DNA of 64,000 nt from Cunninghamia lanceolata (GCA_027924645.1 BSBN01001149.1:5332001-5396000), one strand, 5' to 3'. Positions 11,241-24,812 are shown, counted from the stretch's first letter. Notes: generated by a model from the sequence alone, not told the origin. Made by a program: numbers and translations.

Positions 11241-12630
11241 TTTGACAGAGTTTAGAAGGACTAGAAGGGATCAAGGAATACCCCAGGGCACCAAGGGCTC
11301 AATCAGTTCCAAGAAACCAAGCTGTAGCCCCAATCAATCCTCTAGTCAAGGCCTTTTTCACTGCTAACAATCAGTCCCCATTCTGGTTCAATGCTTATCA
11401 TGACATGCCCAAGAACCCTGACAAGTTTTACTACAAGTTTCGTACAAATGATCCAGACAAAACTGCTGACGAGCATATTAAGATTTTCAAAGGCAACATG
11501 TTTATGCTTCAGGTTCAACATGAGGATGTGGTCTACAAATTGTTTCCCTACTCATTGCAAGATGAAGCTTACTACTGGTTTGCCAACCTACCTGCAGAAT
11601 CCATAAGTTCATGGCAGAATCTAAAGAATGCATTTTTGGACCGATTCAGGATGCCCACCACTCCAGCAGACCTATATAGATCTTTTGTGGAAATGTGCAG
11701 GGCTGAAGGTGAGTTGATAATTTCTTTTAATGACTGGTTCCAAAAGGCTTTTAGTCATTTGCAAGCTCCTTTTACTATAGGACAAGCTACAGCCTTGCCT
11801 ATTTATTATGCTGCCCTGGATAGACTCACTTCCATATTTGTGAGAAGAGCTAATCCACCTCTGAACAACCTGGCCCAAGTATATGCTAAGGTAGTCATGA
11901 TAAATACTTAGCTGGGAGAGATAGCCACAAGTTCGTTGAACCATATGGGTCCTGTAGCAATGCCCAACCAAATACCCATGATCAACCAAGCTTTGGCTAA
12001 CCATACCCCTATGATGAATCCCATTCCCGCTCCTCTTGCAACACATGCCTTGGTGGTCCACCTAGGAAATCCCATAATGGAACTACCTCCAGCTCAAATG
12101 CCTTTTCTTCAGTCTATTAAAGCAACTAAAGTGAGGGATGATAGAGATGATATCAGGGAACTTGCGGAATAGATGAAAAAGCTCATTGTAGAAGTTACTC
12201 ATCTAAGGAATCAGAATGCATATTTGTAGCAAATAACTTAGAATCAGGGTCAGTATCAAAATCAAAGCCAACATTAGAATCATAATTTTCAGCGACAAAA
12301 TCACACTTGGAATACCAAGCCTAACAACGGAGGGGTACCATTGCCACTAGAGAATGAGAACATTGATAACCATCCACCTGGTCGAGTGATGTTGGATAAA
12401 ACAACATTATCTTCATGGTATAGATTGCACAATAAAAATGCTCACTCTGAGTTGGATTGTCCAGAGTTCCAGTTAGCATCCAACATTTTTTAGATGGAAA
12501 TCCAGAATGCAGAATTACAAGAGAATCCTCCAACAGGATATGAACTAGTTCCATCTCAAAGGTATGACACTGCTCTTGTACTTGATAGTCATACATTTCC
12601 TTTTCAAGATGACAATTAGCCTAAGGAAGA
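11241..12630 (+). pseudogene. gag of element G, internal 1
   Basis: The capsid-type retrotransposon gag domain is clear at 11405-11911 (stretches PDKFYYKF, LQDEAYYWFANLP, WQNLKNAFLDRF, PLNNLAQVYA). A downstream piece at 11936-12172 is in the same frame after a TAG. Near 12410-12470 lies a zinc-knuckle-like segment of the CX2HX4HX4C type. Here its first Cys codon has become TAT (Tyr), while internal 2 keeps TGT. Several stops break the frame. The start is uncertain, because the ATG seen at 25791 in internal 2 is not conserved here. Gag would form the cytoplasmic particle. Confidence 0.85.
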
Positions 12631-12954
12631 AGAGTGTGAAGAAGTGCATGCTTATCAGCAGTACAATAAAACTCCATACAACCTGAGAAGTAGCAAACTG
12701 AAAGGTCCCTTCACCATATCTATCCCTTTGAAAAACTATCAAATCCAACCTAATCCAAAGGCCTTGAATAATCCTGAGCCTCCAAAGGAAATGCCCCATT
12801 CAATGCATCAGGGAGCTACAGTTGAAAGATCCAAAAGGTCTGAAGTAGCGAGATGGGACAATATGTCTCGAATGAGCTTAAGAAGATGAAAGTTAGTTTG
12901 TCTGTCTTTGAGTTCTTAAAAGTGCCAAAAATTAGTATGACTTTCTTTTAAGAC

Positions 12955-13840
12955 ATGGGAGTGAGCGTTAAGATTGACTCCTTCCAAAAGGAGACTCCGC
13001 CAAAGGAAAATGCAGACAAGGGAAAATATAGAGTCCATGTGACAGATGTTGAACAAAAGGTGACATTGTACAAGGATAAAAGGGAAAGTCCACCTTTTCT
13101 TTTGACTCTCAGAATATTAGGGAAGAATCTTCATAACTGTTTAGTGGACTCAGGAGCTTCTACTAACGTAATGCCTTTATCAATATGTAAAGCACTGGGT
13201 CTTACTCCAGCAAAATCCTCTAGGAAGGTTACACAGCTGGAGAAAACAGAGGTAAATGTGATGGGTGAGTTAAATAGAATACATATGCAACTAGCTTCTA
13301 ACCCTAGGGTACATCAGTACATAGACATCCAAGTGGTAGATATTCCAGACCAGTATGGTAGTTGCTAAGTAGAGATTGGTCTAGGACTTTGAATGGTTAC
13401 ATGGCAACAAACTTTTCCCATATCTGGCTATCATGGAAGGGACTGGAAAATCATATTCGTATCGAAAGAGAGCCAAAAATGAAACATATGATAACATAAT
13501 ATAATTAGACCAATGAGATTTGATTTTTAGACGTATATTTGGGGGTCTATATTCCCCAAGTTAATCAAGTAGAAGAGATACTCATGCTGAACTGCAGCAA
13601 ATTTTCTAATCCTCCACTTACAAAATGTCAGGAAAGTATAGATGTGTATGTGCAATTAGATCAAGGAACCTCCTCTGATGATGAAGAAAGAGGGATATTC
13701 GAAGGATTCAAAAATTTTGTAGCAAAATTCATGAGTGATTAGTTGGCTGTGGGAAAGAAGATACAGATGGATGAATTGTTATTGTCGAATTGGTGCCGCC
13801 TTCATGATGCCTCCCATTCTAAATTTACATGTTCCCTCTT
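12955..13840 (+). pseudogene. Aspartic protease region, element G internal 1
   Basis: The retropepsin active-site motif LVDSGASTNVMP is at 13141-13176, with the catalytic Asp at 13147-13149. It is followed by conserved KVTQLEKTEVNVMGEL and a flap-like region. The frame is open from 12955 to 13368, then broken. A downstream acidic linker at 13539-13742 matches the frame that stays open in internal 2. The protease would cut the Gag-Pol precursor. Confidence 0.85.
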
Positions 13841-13964
13841 TGAAGAAGTAGTCAAGCAAGTGTAAAAGCATTTAAAAATCTACATCGCCCCTAAGGAAGA
13901 TTAGGTTGTTGCAAAGAAGGCTGATTAGGAACCCCAATCTAATGAAAGGTGACAAGCAAAACAG

Positions 13965-14625
13965 AATAACAACAGTGATGATTTTCATCTTTGGACTTTA
14001 AGATTTGATGGATCTAGGTGCAAAGAAGGATCTGGGGCAGGTTTTGAAGTGATTAGCCCCACAAGAAATTTATATTTGGTAGCGCACCATTTGCAATTCC
14101 CTTGCACAAATAATGTGATAGAATACGAAGCTTTGGTGCATGGGTTGTTGATGGCCCCTCAAAAAAGGTTAGAGTTATTCAAGTATTTGAGGATTCAGAA
14201 TTAGTCATCAAACAAGTAAGAAAGCAGTACTCATGCAATGACAAGAGATTAAATATATATTAGAATCTGGTATGGGATTTGATTAAGTGCTTTGATAGTT
14301 TCAATATTCAGTTGATCCTACGAAGACAAAATCATGTTGCTGATGCCTTAGCACAAACAACTAGCTCACTAGAACCAACATCTATGTTAGGCTTAAAGAA
14401 GTTCATTTTGGAGTTTGTTTCCACTCCCTTAGTGCCCGATAACATCACAAATTTTCAGGCCTTTGAGGATGACAAAGACATAATCAACTTTCTCACTTCG
14501 TCAGATGTTTTCGATGCACAAATAATAGATGAGGAAGAGATGGAACCTGCTGAAATGGACTTGGAAGGGGTCCTCAACTTAAAGACAAACACTATACCCA
14601 AAGGGATGGTTAAACTGGAGTGATT
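13965..14625 (+). pseudogene. Archaeal-type RNase H upstream of RT, element G internal 1
   Basis: The series LRFDGSRCKEGSG, EYEALVHGLLMA, a frame-shifted segment around DSELVIKQV and VADALA places Asp, Glu, Asp and Asp where the archaeal/plant-type RNase H fold has its four catalytic residues. It lies between protease and RT. The C-terminal extension at 14380-14623 is acidic and unassigned. A frameshift near 14160 and stops inactivate it. As far as I know, Ogre/Retand-type elements carry this extra RNase H after the native one, so the upstream position is unusual. Confidence 0.75.
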
Positions 14626-14639
14626 GTTTGACTTAGATA

Positions 14640-16125
14640 AGCTTGGAACTCAGAAGAAGCTGGGAGAATCCCCGGGTGCACAATGTGACCCTTTCAATTT
14701 GGGGACATCTGAGGAAGTTGAAAATGTGTTCATTGGGAAAGATAGCACATAAGAAGAAAGGACAGGTATAATTCATATTTTAAGAGATTATCATGAAGTC
14801 ATAGCATGGGGTTATGAAGATCTCAAGACATATGACACCTCCATCATAACACATACAATATTGCTCAAACTAGGAGTAAAGCCGTTTAGGCAAAGGCAAT
14901 GGCCAGTGAATGCTTTTCTAGAACCGTTAATTTTCAAAGAAGTGCAGAAGTTACTATCTGCCAGAATTATATTTCCTATTAGACATTCCATTTGGGTGGA
15001 AAATTTGGTACCAGTCTGAAAGGAAAATGGAGAAATCAGACTTTGTGTCGACTTTCAAAATTCAAATTGTTCTTCCGAGAAGGATACCTATCCCCTGCCG
15101 TCATTGGATGAAGTGCTGCAGATAGTTAATGGCTCTCAAATGATGTCTTTTCTAGATGGCTATTTAGGTTGCAACTAGGTGATGGTGGATTATGAGGACA
15201 GACTGAAGACATCCTTCACATGCAAATGGGGAATTTATGCATACTGTAGGATGCCCTTCGGGTTGATTAATGCTGGCGCCACGTTCCAACACGCGATGGA
15301 TATAGCCTTCAAAGGGCTGGTCAGGAAATGCATCATCATTTATATGGACGACCTTACTATGTTTTCAAAGAAATGAGAAGATCATTTGGCATACCTAAGG
15401 AAAGTCTTACAGTGGTGTAAAGATTATGGGATCTCGCTCAATCCCAAAAAGTGTATTTTTGGAGTGACTGAGGGGAAGTTGCTAGGACATGTCATTTTTG
15501 AGCAAGGCATATCAATTGATCCCAATCAAGTCCAAGCAATCCTCAAGATACAACCCCCATCCAACAAGAAGGAGCTGAAGTCTTACTTTGGTAAGATTAA
15601 TTTTGTCCGCAAATTCTTTACTGGTTTTGCTGAAATTGTTCATCCACTAAACACAATGTTGAAGCAAGATGCCAAGATAGAATGGACTTCAGAGGCTAAG
15701 GCTCTGTTTAAAGAAATCAAGCAAGCAATATCTAATGCTCCAATACTAGTGAGTCTTGATTATACATTATCATTCCACATCTATTCCTTCACCTCAGAAC
15801 ATACTTGTGTAGTAATGCTGACACAGAAAAGAGTTGTCGATGATGAAAGACCCACTACTTTTATGAACACCCCATTGAAAGATGTAGAGCTTAGGTATCC
15901 AAATGTGGAAAAGTAAGCATACGCCTTAGGCAAGGCAATAAAAAAGTTCCACCATTACATCTTGAGAAGCTAGGTGATTGCCACAGTGCCAGATGTAGTA
16001 GTGAAAGCATTATTGATGCAAAGTGAATTGGGCGAGTGAAGAGGAAAATGGGTTACCATCTTACAAGAATTTGACATAGAGATACAACCTATGAAGTTGG
16101 TATGATGACAAGCACTGACAAAGAT
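14640..16125 (+). pseudogene. Reverse transcriptase and native RNase H, element G internal 1
   Basis: RT motifs appear in order: RLCVDFQN (about 15040), YPLPSLDEVL (about 15090), FLDGY, MPFGLINAGATFQ (about 15250), then YMDD at 15341-15352 and LGHVIFEQG (about 15480). All are Ty3/gypsy-type. The native RNase H that follows (about 15760-16110) has lost the usual catalytic residues: the DAS position reads YSF, and the TDH and ADALSR blocks are unrecognisable. Stops at 15176 (CAA in internal 2), 15374 (GGA in internal 2) and 15914 (CAA in internal 2) break the frame. Confidence 0.9.
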
Positions 16126-16254
16126 AATGGTAGACGTTGGTCTAGGCTTGGTCTCCTAGCAATATATGCTAGAAGATATCTTTAAGGACGAGTGGTACAG
16201 AGACATTGTGTTCTATCTCCTCAACCAGCGTTGCCCACCTTGACTAAATTTAGT

Positions 16255-17440
16255 TTAGAGAAGAGCACTGAGATTAAAAAGTAACAGCTACATGATTAAG
16301 GGATCAGTGTTGTACAAGAAAAATCATGAGGGAATCTATCTGAGGTGCTTGGATAAAACTAAGGAAGTACAAGCCCTGACATGTTTTCACGAGAAGTTTG
16401 CAACATGCCATGGGTTAGCTCATTCAATCACCAATCAGATTCTTCAGGCAGAATATTATTGGCCCACTTTGTTCAAAGATGCTCATTCACATGTAAGAAC
16501 CTATCATACATGTCAGACGGATGCAACAAGAGAACAAAATGTTGCTATGCCTCTACAGCCGGTCCTGGAGGTACGACCATTCGTACAGTGTGGCCTTGAC
16601 TTTATTGGTATGGTCAACCACCTTCCTCTGCGGGCCATAGGTATATTCTGACCGTTACTGATTATTGCACTCGATGGTATGAAGTTATAGCATGCAAGCA
16701 ATGTACCATAGAGGTAGTTACTAAATTTGTTGAAAAGGATATCATTACCAGGTTTGGCTGTCCTTTCTCTTTTGTATGTGATAACGGCCCTGCGTTTTCC
16801 TCATTACATTTTTCTAATTGGGCATTTGACTATGGGATTATTTTGAAAATTTTCTCTAACTACTATCCCCAAGGGAATGAAGTGGCTGAATCAACGAACA
16901 AAAACTTGCTTCAGGTAATTAAGAAACTGCTGAACAAGAATCCCAGAGACTGGCACACTTAGCTTAGGTTTGATTTATGGGTTGATAGGATCAGACACAA
17001 GGCTACACTGGGAACGCCAACTTATCACCTAGTCTATGGTATTGAGCCTATCTTTCCCATCCACTTGAGAATCCATGTGCTACAATTTATGCAAGATTGT
17101 CTCGAACCAGATGACCAGATGTCATCTTGCTTAGCCCAATTACTGCACCTAGAAGAAAAACGTGATTCTACCATAGAAAACTTTGCCAAACACCAAGGGG
17201 TAGTGAAATGATGGTTCAACAAGAGGGCCAAAGTCAAAGCCTTTCACATTTCTGACTTAGTACTCTACTGGGACAAAGCACATGAGAAGAAAGGAGAACA
17301 CAGTAAGTTCGACAAACTCTGGCTAAGTCCATATCATATTTATGAGATCCGACAACATGTATTTCCTGAAGAGCTTTATTGGTGAGGAGCTCCCATTGCC
17401 TATTAATGGATAGTTTCTAAAGAACTACTTCCAAGCTTAG
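16255..17440 (+). pseudogene. Integrase, element G internal 1
   Basis: The N-terminal zinc-binding module (about 16385-16520) has its CX2C damaged: Cys is replaced by Tyr in TYHTCQ, while internal 2 reads TCHTCQ. Core residues are visible as GLDFIG (about 16590), CDNGPAF (about 16780) and AEST (about 16885), giving the D,D(35)E triad. The C-terminal part keeps an SPYHIYEI segment matching the GPY/F module. No chromodomain is seen. Stops and frameshifts occur at 16649, 16960-16962 (CAG in internal 2) and 17209. Confidence 0.9.
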
Positions 17441-18482
17441 GAGGTAGTTGTGCCTTCTTTTAGTATACATAGTTAGGTTGCTTGTCTGCTTTTGGTTAGG
17501 TTAGGTTGTTGTTAGGTTAGTCATTTCTTTCTTGCTTTTTGTAGTTGTTAGATGTTTGTTTTTTCTTAGCTTGGTTGTTCTTTCCTACTTTGTGTTTGCC
17601 CATTGCGATTGCTTTGTTGGGGTAGCCTTGTTTCTTGAATGTGGTGGCAGTTGTGTAGTCCTGCAAGTGCTCCTTTGTTGGGTAAGTAATTTGCAATATT
17701 TCTTTGAGAAGCCAAAGTTTCTGCTTGGGTCTTACTATATGTTCCGCTATTATTCCAGGGAGTATGATGTCTGTTCATTGGAAAGGAATCATTAGTTAGT
17801 GCACCTGAAGTATTTTCTAACCATATATCTTTACACTTTTAAGTAATCCTGAGGTACCTAAGTAAGTCTTGGTGATCTTGCATTAAGTGAAAAATCTAAG
17901 GTCCACCTTTGTCGCCATCGGGAGTCCATACCCAGCTAGCTGAGTTATCAATGTAACTAGTGCTATCAAAAGCATATGTTGCAAGGGTAGTGGTACTACA
18001 TTGTACTCTGCAAAATCTAAGCTTAATGAAATATCAAAAGAATGAAAAGAAAAGAAATGCAAAGTCACAATCACACACTATAACTCAATTAGATGGACAA
18101 TCAAGTAAACTCTACCGGGGCTATGGATGCTTGACCGACAATAGGGATTTGCTTGAGTGGAATTCTGAGACAAACCCACTAGGGCTATAGATGCTCACTG
18201 ACAACAGGGAAATGTCTAGGTAGTTCATGAGGTGTGCACTAATCACGTAGCTTAACGTAAAAGATCTGAGACAAGATTAGTCGCTTAAGGATGGGAATTA
18301 ACATAATTGCACACAATCAAGTTTTCAGGATATGGATGGTTGCACTTGGTTATTGAGTTCTACTTCTTTGATAGGGTATCATGCCTTCTTGTTTAACATG
18401 TGGGAAATGCAGAAGTTCTAGGTTGGAAACTAAGGTTTATCTTTGAAATGCTTTGAAGCATTTCCCAAGTAGAGTCACCATT
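17441..18482 (+). other. Spacer between integrase and LTR2, element G
   Basis: No gene is supported. A hydrophobic open stretch at 17505-17795 has no ATG near its N-terminus. Short GGTTAGGTTAG runs lie at 17495-17520. The last bases before the LTR are AGAGTCACCATT, not a classical purine tract. A GTCACCA block also precedes the 3' LTR of element N. The plus-strand primer site must lie here by position. Confidence 0.6.
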
Positions 18483-20566
18483 TGTTGTGTCTTGTACACA
18501 CACCCCATTTCACAAAACAGGGACCCCCTTTTTCAAAAAATTATCCTAGAGTGTTAGTTTAGTTCATTAATTTGTAAGGTGTCAAAGATGATTAAATTGC
18601 ATTAAATGCTACTAAGTTGTCCAAATAAAAAAATCCACTAAGTCTAAGTGTTTGTCTTCATAGAAACCAAGTTTGGAGTCCTGTTGCGCTAAAAGCATGA
18701 CCTAATGACCCTTGTGTTGAATTTGCCCTCAACCAAATTTTGCGCCAAACTCCCATTCAACCAACTAAGTGCTAAAATTTGAGCCCACTGACTTAGCACT
18801 GGAATCCTTGTTTACCGACTTGGACCAAATCACTGCCTCACTGACTTAAGTCAGTGGATGGCAAAATTTGTGCAAGGTCAGATGACATTAGAAGTCACGC
18901 AAAATCCAAAGATGTTGCAACTCATGCTAGGCACTGAAAAAGTAAAAACCCGACGTCACGCTAAAACTCACTACATTCTACTAAGTCGGTAAAACATCAA
19001 TACCGCACGGAGTCAGTGACTGCATTATTTCACGCAAATCCTGAAGAAAATCCTGTAGCGTGCCGAAACATCCCTCTATACCCCTGCATTTATGGCGATT
19101 GAATAGGGGGGAATAAAATGTTTTTACCTGCATTTGAGCTCATTCTGCATCGTAAAAATTAATTGGAGAGCTCCACAAACGAATTGAGGAGCAAATTGAT
19201 GGCGAATGGCTGGTGGATTCGAATGTGAAGAGCACTATCACTAGCACATTTTCATCACTTTCTATCTTGACAATCAAATAAGTTCCTTATCCTGCACTTA
19301 GGGTTTGATTCTTAAACTAGGGTTTGCATTTAATTCTAGAATGTGTGTCAACAAAAGGTCTCATTTGCCAATTTAATTCAGTTTGCAAAAACTTGAGGAC
19401 TTGTTTAAATTGTGATAGGGAACCTTTCCTTTTGAAACCCTAGTAAAATTAGATCAGGCAGTTGAATTTCTAGATTTAATTTTGAGAAAGCTCAGTTGTG
19501 CGAAATCTAGGTCTATTCAGGTAGCCATGGCAAAACCCTTAGTAAATTTCACATTGAGTCTTTCATGCTAAAATTTCCCAACATATTTAAAAGAACCTTG
19601 CCAGATCATGAGTAAAGTCTAAACTTGTTAAAATTTCCACTAGTACCCATGAAGCCATGTTGCGCTAGAAAACTGACTTTTTGACTTAGCGCCAAAAGCA
19701 CTCTTAACCAACCTTAGGGAAAAAAATTAGTTGGACACCCCCAAAAACTCCACCAAAATTAAAGACTAGACTTAGCGCTAAAAGCTCAGATGACTGACTT
19801 TGCGGGAAGAATCACTCTCTCTGACTTTGGTTGGACATCCTTTAAAACTCCATAAATACCTTGATCTCATCAAGCACTAAAAACATGACCATATGATATA
19901 GTGTTAAAACTTGTTCCAACCAACTCTAGTTGGACATCACCAGAAACCCCGCTAAGTCAACAGACTCCACAATCCACGCAAAGCATAATGAATGATCTGG
20001 AGATAAAATCTCTCACCTCTGACTTGCACTAGAATCACTTCTTACCGAGTTCTGAGATCTATTTAGGTCAGATGCATCAAAAACTAGCACCGAGGGTGGA
20101 TGGACTTCAAATCCGTGTTGGGGTCAGATGGACCCCAAATTAGTGCTTTTTGACTAGGAAGTCCGAGACTCTCAAAATCAGCGCAAACCCTAGAAAATGA
20201 CTGTCTTTTGTGAAAATTTCAAAGGTAAAGGTCTGTTGTGATTGAAACAAATGCTGCATTGATAGATTAATGATTTTTTGCATATTTTGATTCAAATTTT
20301 GGAGCATTTAAGTATTCATTGCATGATTTAATATGGATTGCAATGTTGTTTTATCATCTTATCATGTAGTAAATGCTGTAAAATAGTAAGTTATCAGACT
20401 TGTGCATTTTTGAGGTAAACATTGATGAATTAGTTGCATAGATGTTAGTCTCACAAGGTATAGTATGACTTAGTGACATGTCAGTTAACTTGTTAATCAT
20501 ACAAACTTATGAATCAGGAGAATTATTAAAGTACCAAGACTTATAAGGTCTAGTCATGTAGGGTAA

Positions 20567-23500
20567 ATGACTGCGAGGGCTCAAAACATGAAGTATGAAT
20601 TTAAAGGCATTCCTCCTAAAACCAAAATCACCTTTGGATGGAAAAACATAGGGGACACTGACCTAGGTCACATTGACTTAGAAGACTTCAGAGCCTAAAT
20701 ATTTGGACCCGGTGCAACTCCAAGGGCCAAAAAGGTTAAGGACAGTGGGATTGCAGAGGCTGCTGCCTTCCCTACTTTAGTTCAAAGTATAGAATTGATA
20801 GTAGCTTGTGCTGAGAGATATGATCCACTGAGTAGAACCGTACAAACTCCCAGTGGAGAGGTACTAGCAAACTTAAGTACACCATCCATAGCAGAGACCT
20901 TTGGTATCCCATGGTATCTAGTGTTAACCATACTAGATAAAACAGGTGCAGAGGTAACATTAAAGAAATATTTGGATACATGTAAAAAGCATATAAATGA
21001 ACATTGGATGAAGAGCAAAAGATCTACTATCGTGAAACTTCCCCAGACCCTGTACAAAAGTGATTTCCATAATGAGATTGGAGACTTAGTGACCTTGCCG
21101 AGTAGAGTATATGGATTAGCCACAACATCAAGTTTTGAAGGATAGATGTTCATGATGATTGAAGAGATAATTACCAAAGGAACTAAATTTCATTGGGCTC
21201 AAATATTGAGTAATAACATGCATGAGGCATTTGTGAATTTTAGAGATAAGCAAACATTCAGGTGGACCTCCTATGTGGTGTATTCATTGGTCAAAAGGAA
21301 TGAATATGTGGGGTTGTCCAAGATTGGAGAAGTTGGCAATGGTGAACACAAGGTTAAGGTATATGAATGCTATGATCAATTAGTACTGTCCCAATCCCTC
21401 ATCCATTATAAGAGGGTAAATGATGCATTCATAATGTATATCACTAGATTGCTACAAGGTACTACATCTCTTAGGATATCTCTCGAGGCAATGAATGAGA
21501 TCATGCAATATGGAAGGTGGTATTTACAGTTTCAAAAGTTCACCTATTTGAGAATCCAAGGTTTCAATGGTCTTCAATATAGGCTACCTCGGTACCCAAT
21601 AGAAGGTAGTGCTTCTGGAATTGTCAAGACAATTAATCACTTGTGTAGAAAAGTTGAGACATCTTCATAGAATAAATGTCAAGTTTCCAATTCTATTGAG
21701 TAGACGTAATTATGCATGTGTCTCTCTTGGAGAAGCTGAACATTTTGATAAGGAGCTGTAGTTGCTTAACCTACATTTCTATACAAAGAGAGACCATTTT
21801 AACCCTCAAAGAGTAATGGAGAAATATATGAGCAAAACGTTATTCCACAAGATGCATCTGGAAGATTTTTGGGCCAACTGTGTGGATGACTATGATGTGT
21901 TGAAAAGGACTTACTGAAGACTGTCCCTTGAGTTCATAAGGAAATTTCATATAATAGAGGCCCCGAATCAGTTGAAGGATGATGATGATGTAGTGCAAAA
22001 AGGACCTTTGGAAGCCCAATATCATAAAACCTGTCCCTCTACCCAACTAGGCCAATGTAGAGGAAAGCTCTTTGGATGTCATAATGAAAGAATCCATAAG
22101 ATTGAGTAAAGTATGGGTGAGGAATAGAGTTGCAACATTGGAGAGACAAGGAGTGTATCTTACATACACAACACTTGAATCTGAGGAGTCTGGAGATGAA
22201 GAAGACACACCCATAGAAGTTTTAGATGATGTAGAGCCAGCCTGAGAATCATCAAAGAAATTTGATAGTGAGGATCATATACCTTTGGCAGAGAATGGGA
22301 AGGAAAAGAAAGCTGTTCCAAGAGCTAAGAAGAAATATATGCCTCCAGCCACAAGGGCAAGGGCAACTAAGAAGAAGGATATGCCAAGTGGGCCAGGAGA
22401 GGGGTCCAAAACTAAAAGACAAAAGGTCAAGAAAGCTGATGTAACTATAGAAGCATTTATTGCTATAGTCTTAGACAACACAAACACCCTAGTGACCTCT
22501 TCACCTCCTACTGCTCCAACCACCAGTGCTGCCCCATCTTCTCCTATTGCTGCCACCATTACTCAACAAACTACATCTGATTTTTCTCCTCTACCAACAA
22601 TCACAATTTCCATAGCCTCATGCTCATTGGTAGATGACTCAAGTGTTCCAAGTGGCCCCACTACCCCCATTGTTGTCTCATCATTCTCTACTATTTCTAC
22701 CATATCTATGCCTTCCATTTCTTCTATCTCACTTTCTACCTCCTTTTCCCTACCGCCTATTTCTTCCATTCTCTCACCCTCTTTTTCCTTGCCTTCTTTC
22801 GCTGTCACTTCACCTGTTGTCATTTCTTCCACATTGCCTACCTCTTCCATCCCACCTCATCCTAGTTCATTCCATTTACTAATTTGACACAATTCAATCC
22901 ATCTTCATTTGCTACACATTCTTTGGCTTCGACCACCAATTCTTTGGTACCATCAAGTATACAAGACTCCATCCCTTTGGCTGTCCCTACATTAACTGGA
23001 ATAGAGAGAGTGTTGGAACAAATGGAATCCCAAGAGAAGGAGAAAATAACAAAAGTTCCCAATGAACCTCCTCTTGCAGCTTCTATAGAGGATGAGATAA
23101 CTGAAATACATGAAAGCCCATTTGATGAAGAAACTGCAGAAAAGGTTTTGTAGATTGCTCAGCAGGTAGTAGCAGAAAATCTCCAGAACATTGGGCATAA
23201 TACAAATGAAAGGGAGGATGATAAGTTACTAGGAGAAGAAGAATAAATTCATGATGAATCACTTGATAAGGAGGATCCCCTAGATAACACTCTTGCAACT
23301 TCCTCCACTACACCAAATTGGCTTCAACAAAGACTCACAGAGAAGGAGCCTCAAGTGAAAATGATGCAGTTAGATTTGAATGCACTCCTGGCACAAGTGA
23401 AAAGGCCAAAGAAACAAAAGAAGGCAAAAGTATAGTCACGATTATACAAAGATGCATCAGGCTCAAGAATTGCAGAGGTTGCTATACCTCCTGTTGATAT

Positions 23501-24488
23501 TGACAGATCAGAAGTTAGGACTGAGGATTATATTGTATCTACTATAAACTTGGGTCCCAGATTGAGGAAGCAGAGAATTTATGACTCTTGCAGGTTTAGT
23601 GTCCTCTATAATGGAGCAGTTGGATAAGATGAAATGGCTAAGCAGGAATTGAGGAAGCAAAATGAGGAGTTACGAGCCTGTATAAGGTCACTACTGAGAG
23701 CATTGAATTCAGAAGGGGAACACTTTGCAACTTCAGCCGTGCCATCAAAGGAAGAATTGGCCAAGTTCGATGATATCAAAACAATTTCTGCCAGAATGCA
23801 AGAATGGTTTAATAAAGTATATAATGACGACTGTGAAGCAATTGATTTTGTTGTTGTCATGCATAAGGACTTCGGAGCATTGAAAGGGGGATGGGATGAA
23901 TTACATGAGGAATATGAGCCATATGAAGAGTCTCATATGTTCCCGAGAGTGCAACAAATTAGGAAATTGCTCAACCAGGTTTTACTTGCAGAAAATATTC
24001 TTTCGGCAGAGAGGCTGCACAAATCTTTAGAGTGGTATCAATAGATGAAATTGAAGAAGGAAATCTTCGACAAGGTCAAAGAGTTGTACGGGGAGGCAAA
24101 TGAATAAGTACTTGCTATAATTTATGAAATAAATAATTTTTTCAGAGAATGTATGGATCCTGGTTTTGATGATCTTGCTTTACTGGATGCACAATGCTGA
24201 AAAGACACATTATACCAAGCTATTCATGGGGAGTCCACTCTGAATGTGGTTGGAAAGTTGGAGAAATTCAGTAGTCTCTCAGCTTCCTTTGTCACATTTC
24301 AAAAAGGCAGAAGGATAATGGAGGACGTATGCACCCAATACTACCGGGGTTTGGAAAATCTCAAAGTTAGAACAAATTATGTTAAAGATCCAGATCCCTC
24401 AGATATAAATCCAGCATTGGCAACTTGGGTAGAATACAACAACAAAAGGGCTAAAGAGAACAAAGTAGACTTGGAGGAAGATGCATAA
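20567..24488 (+). pseudogene. LTR-encoded accessory protein, copy 2 (decayed)
   Basis: It is the same protein as at 6055-9990, from the ATG at 20567 to the TAA at 24488. Open pieces are 20795-21145, 21146-21670 (after a TGG-to-TAG change at 21143), 22285-22887 (basic stretch plus Ser/Thr/Pro linker) and 23634-24044 plus 24246-24488 (coiled-coil C-terminus ending VDLEEDA). The basic block here reads RATKKKD then TKRQKVKKA. The three copies align end to end, which shows a single long ancestral frame. Function unknown. The nuclear-signal and coiled-coil calls are made by eye. Confidence 0.7.
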
Positions 24489-24803
24489 AATGTTAAATTA
24501 TTTGAAATCACAAATATAAATCCTGTCACTTGTAAAAAATGTTATAATTAGAAGGTCATCTGATGCTATTTTGTCTCTATTATACTTTGAAAAGTGACTT
24601 TTCTCTGTGTATAGTCAAATAGGTACTTAAATTGTCTAATTTCAATGTATTTAGAGGTCATTTTTCATCATTTTCCTAGAAGACAAATTGTAATCTAGGA
24701 ATGCAAAGTGCTTTTATAAATGTATTTAATGCTGTTAAATCTGGGTCGTCGGTGTTCAGTCAATTTCCACCATCCATCCAAAAACTTAGTATGGCACATC
24801 TCC

Positions 24804-24812
24804 TATATAAAG
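24804..24812 (+). promoter_or_regulatory. LTR2 TATA box (TATATAAAG)
   Basis: It is conserved with LTR1 and LTR3 in sequence and position, about 820 bp before the LTR end. Confidence 0.7.

Noticed and set aside
15179..15376. Element G internal 1 as a currently active copy because YMDD is intact
   Set aside because: Stops on both sides, a damaged integrase zinc site and frameshifts in gag and RNase H rule out activity.
17490..17520. GGTTAGGTTAG runs resembling a telomere repeat
   Set aside because: Only a few imperfect units, and the usual plant repeat is TTTAGGG. They lie in the spacer of element G and recur at 45660, so they are element sequence.
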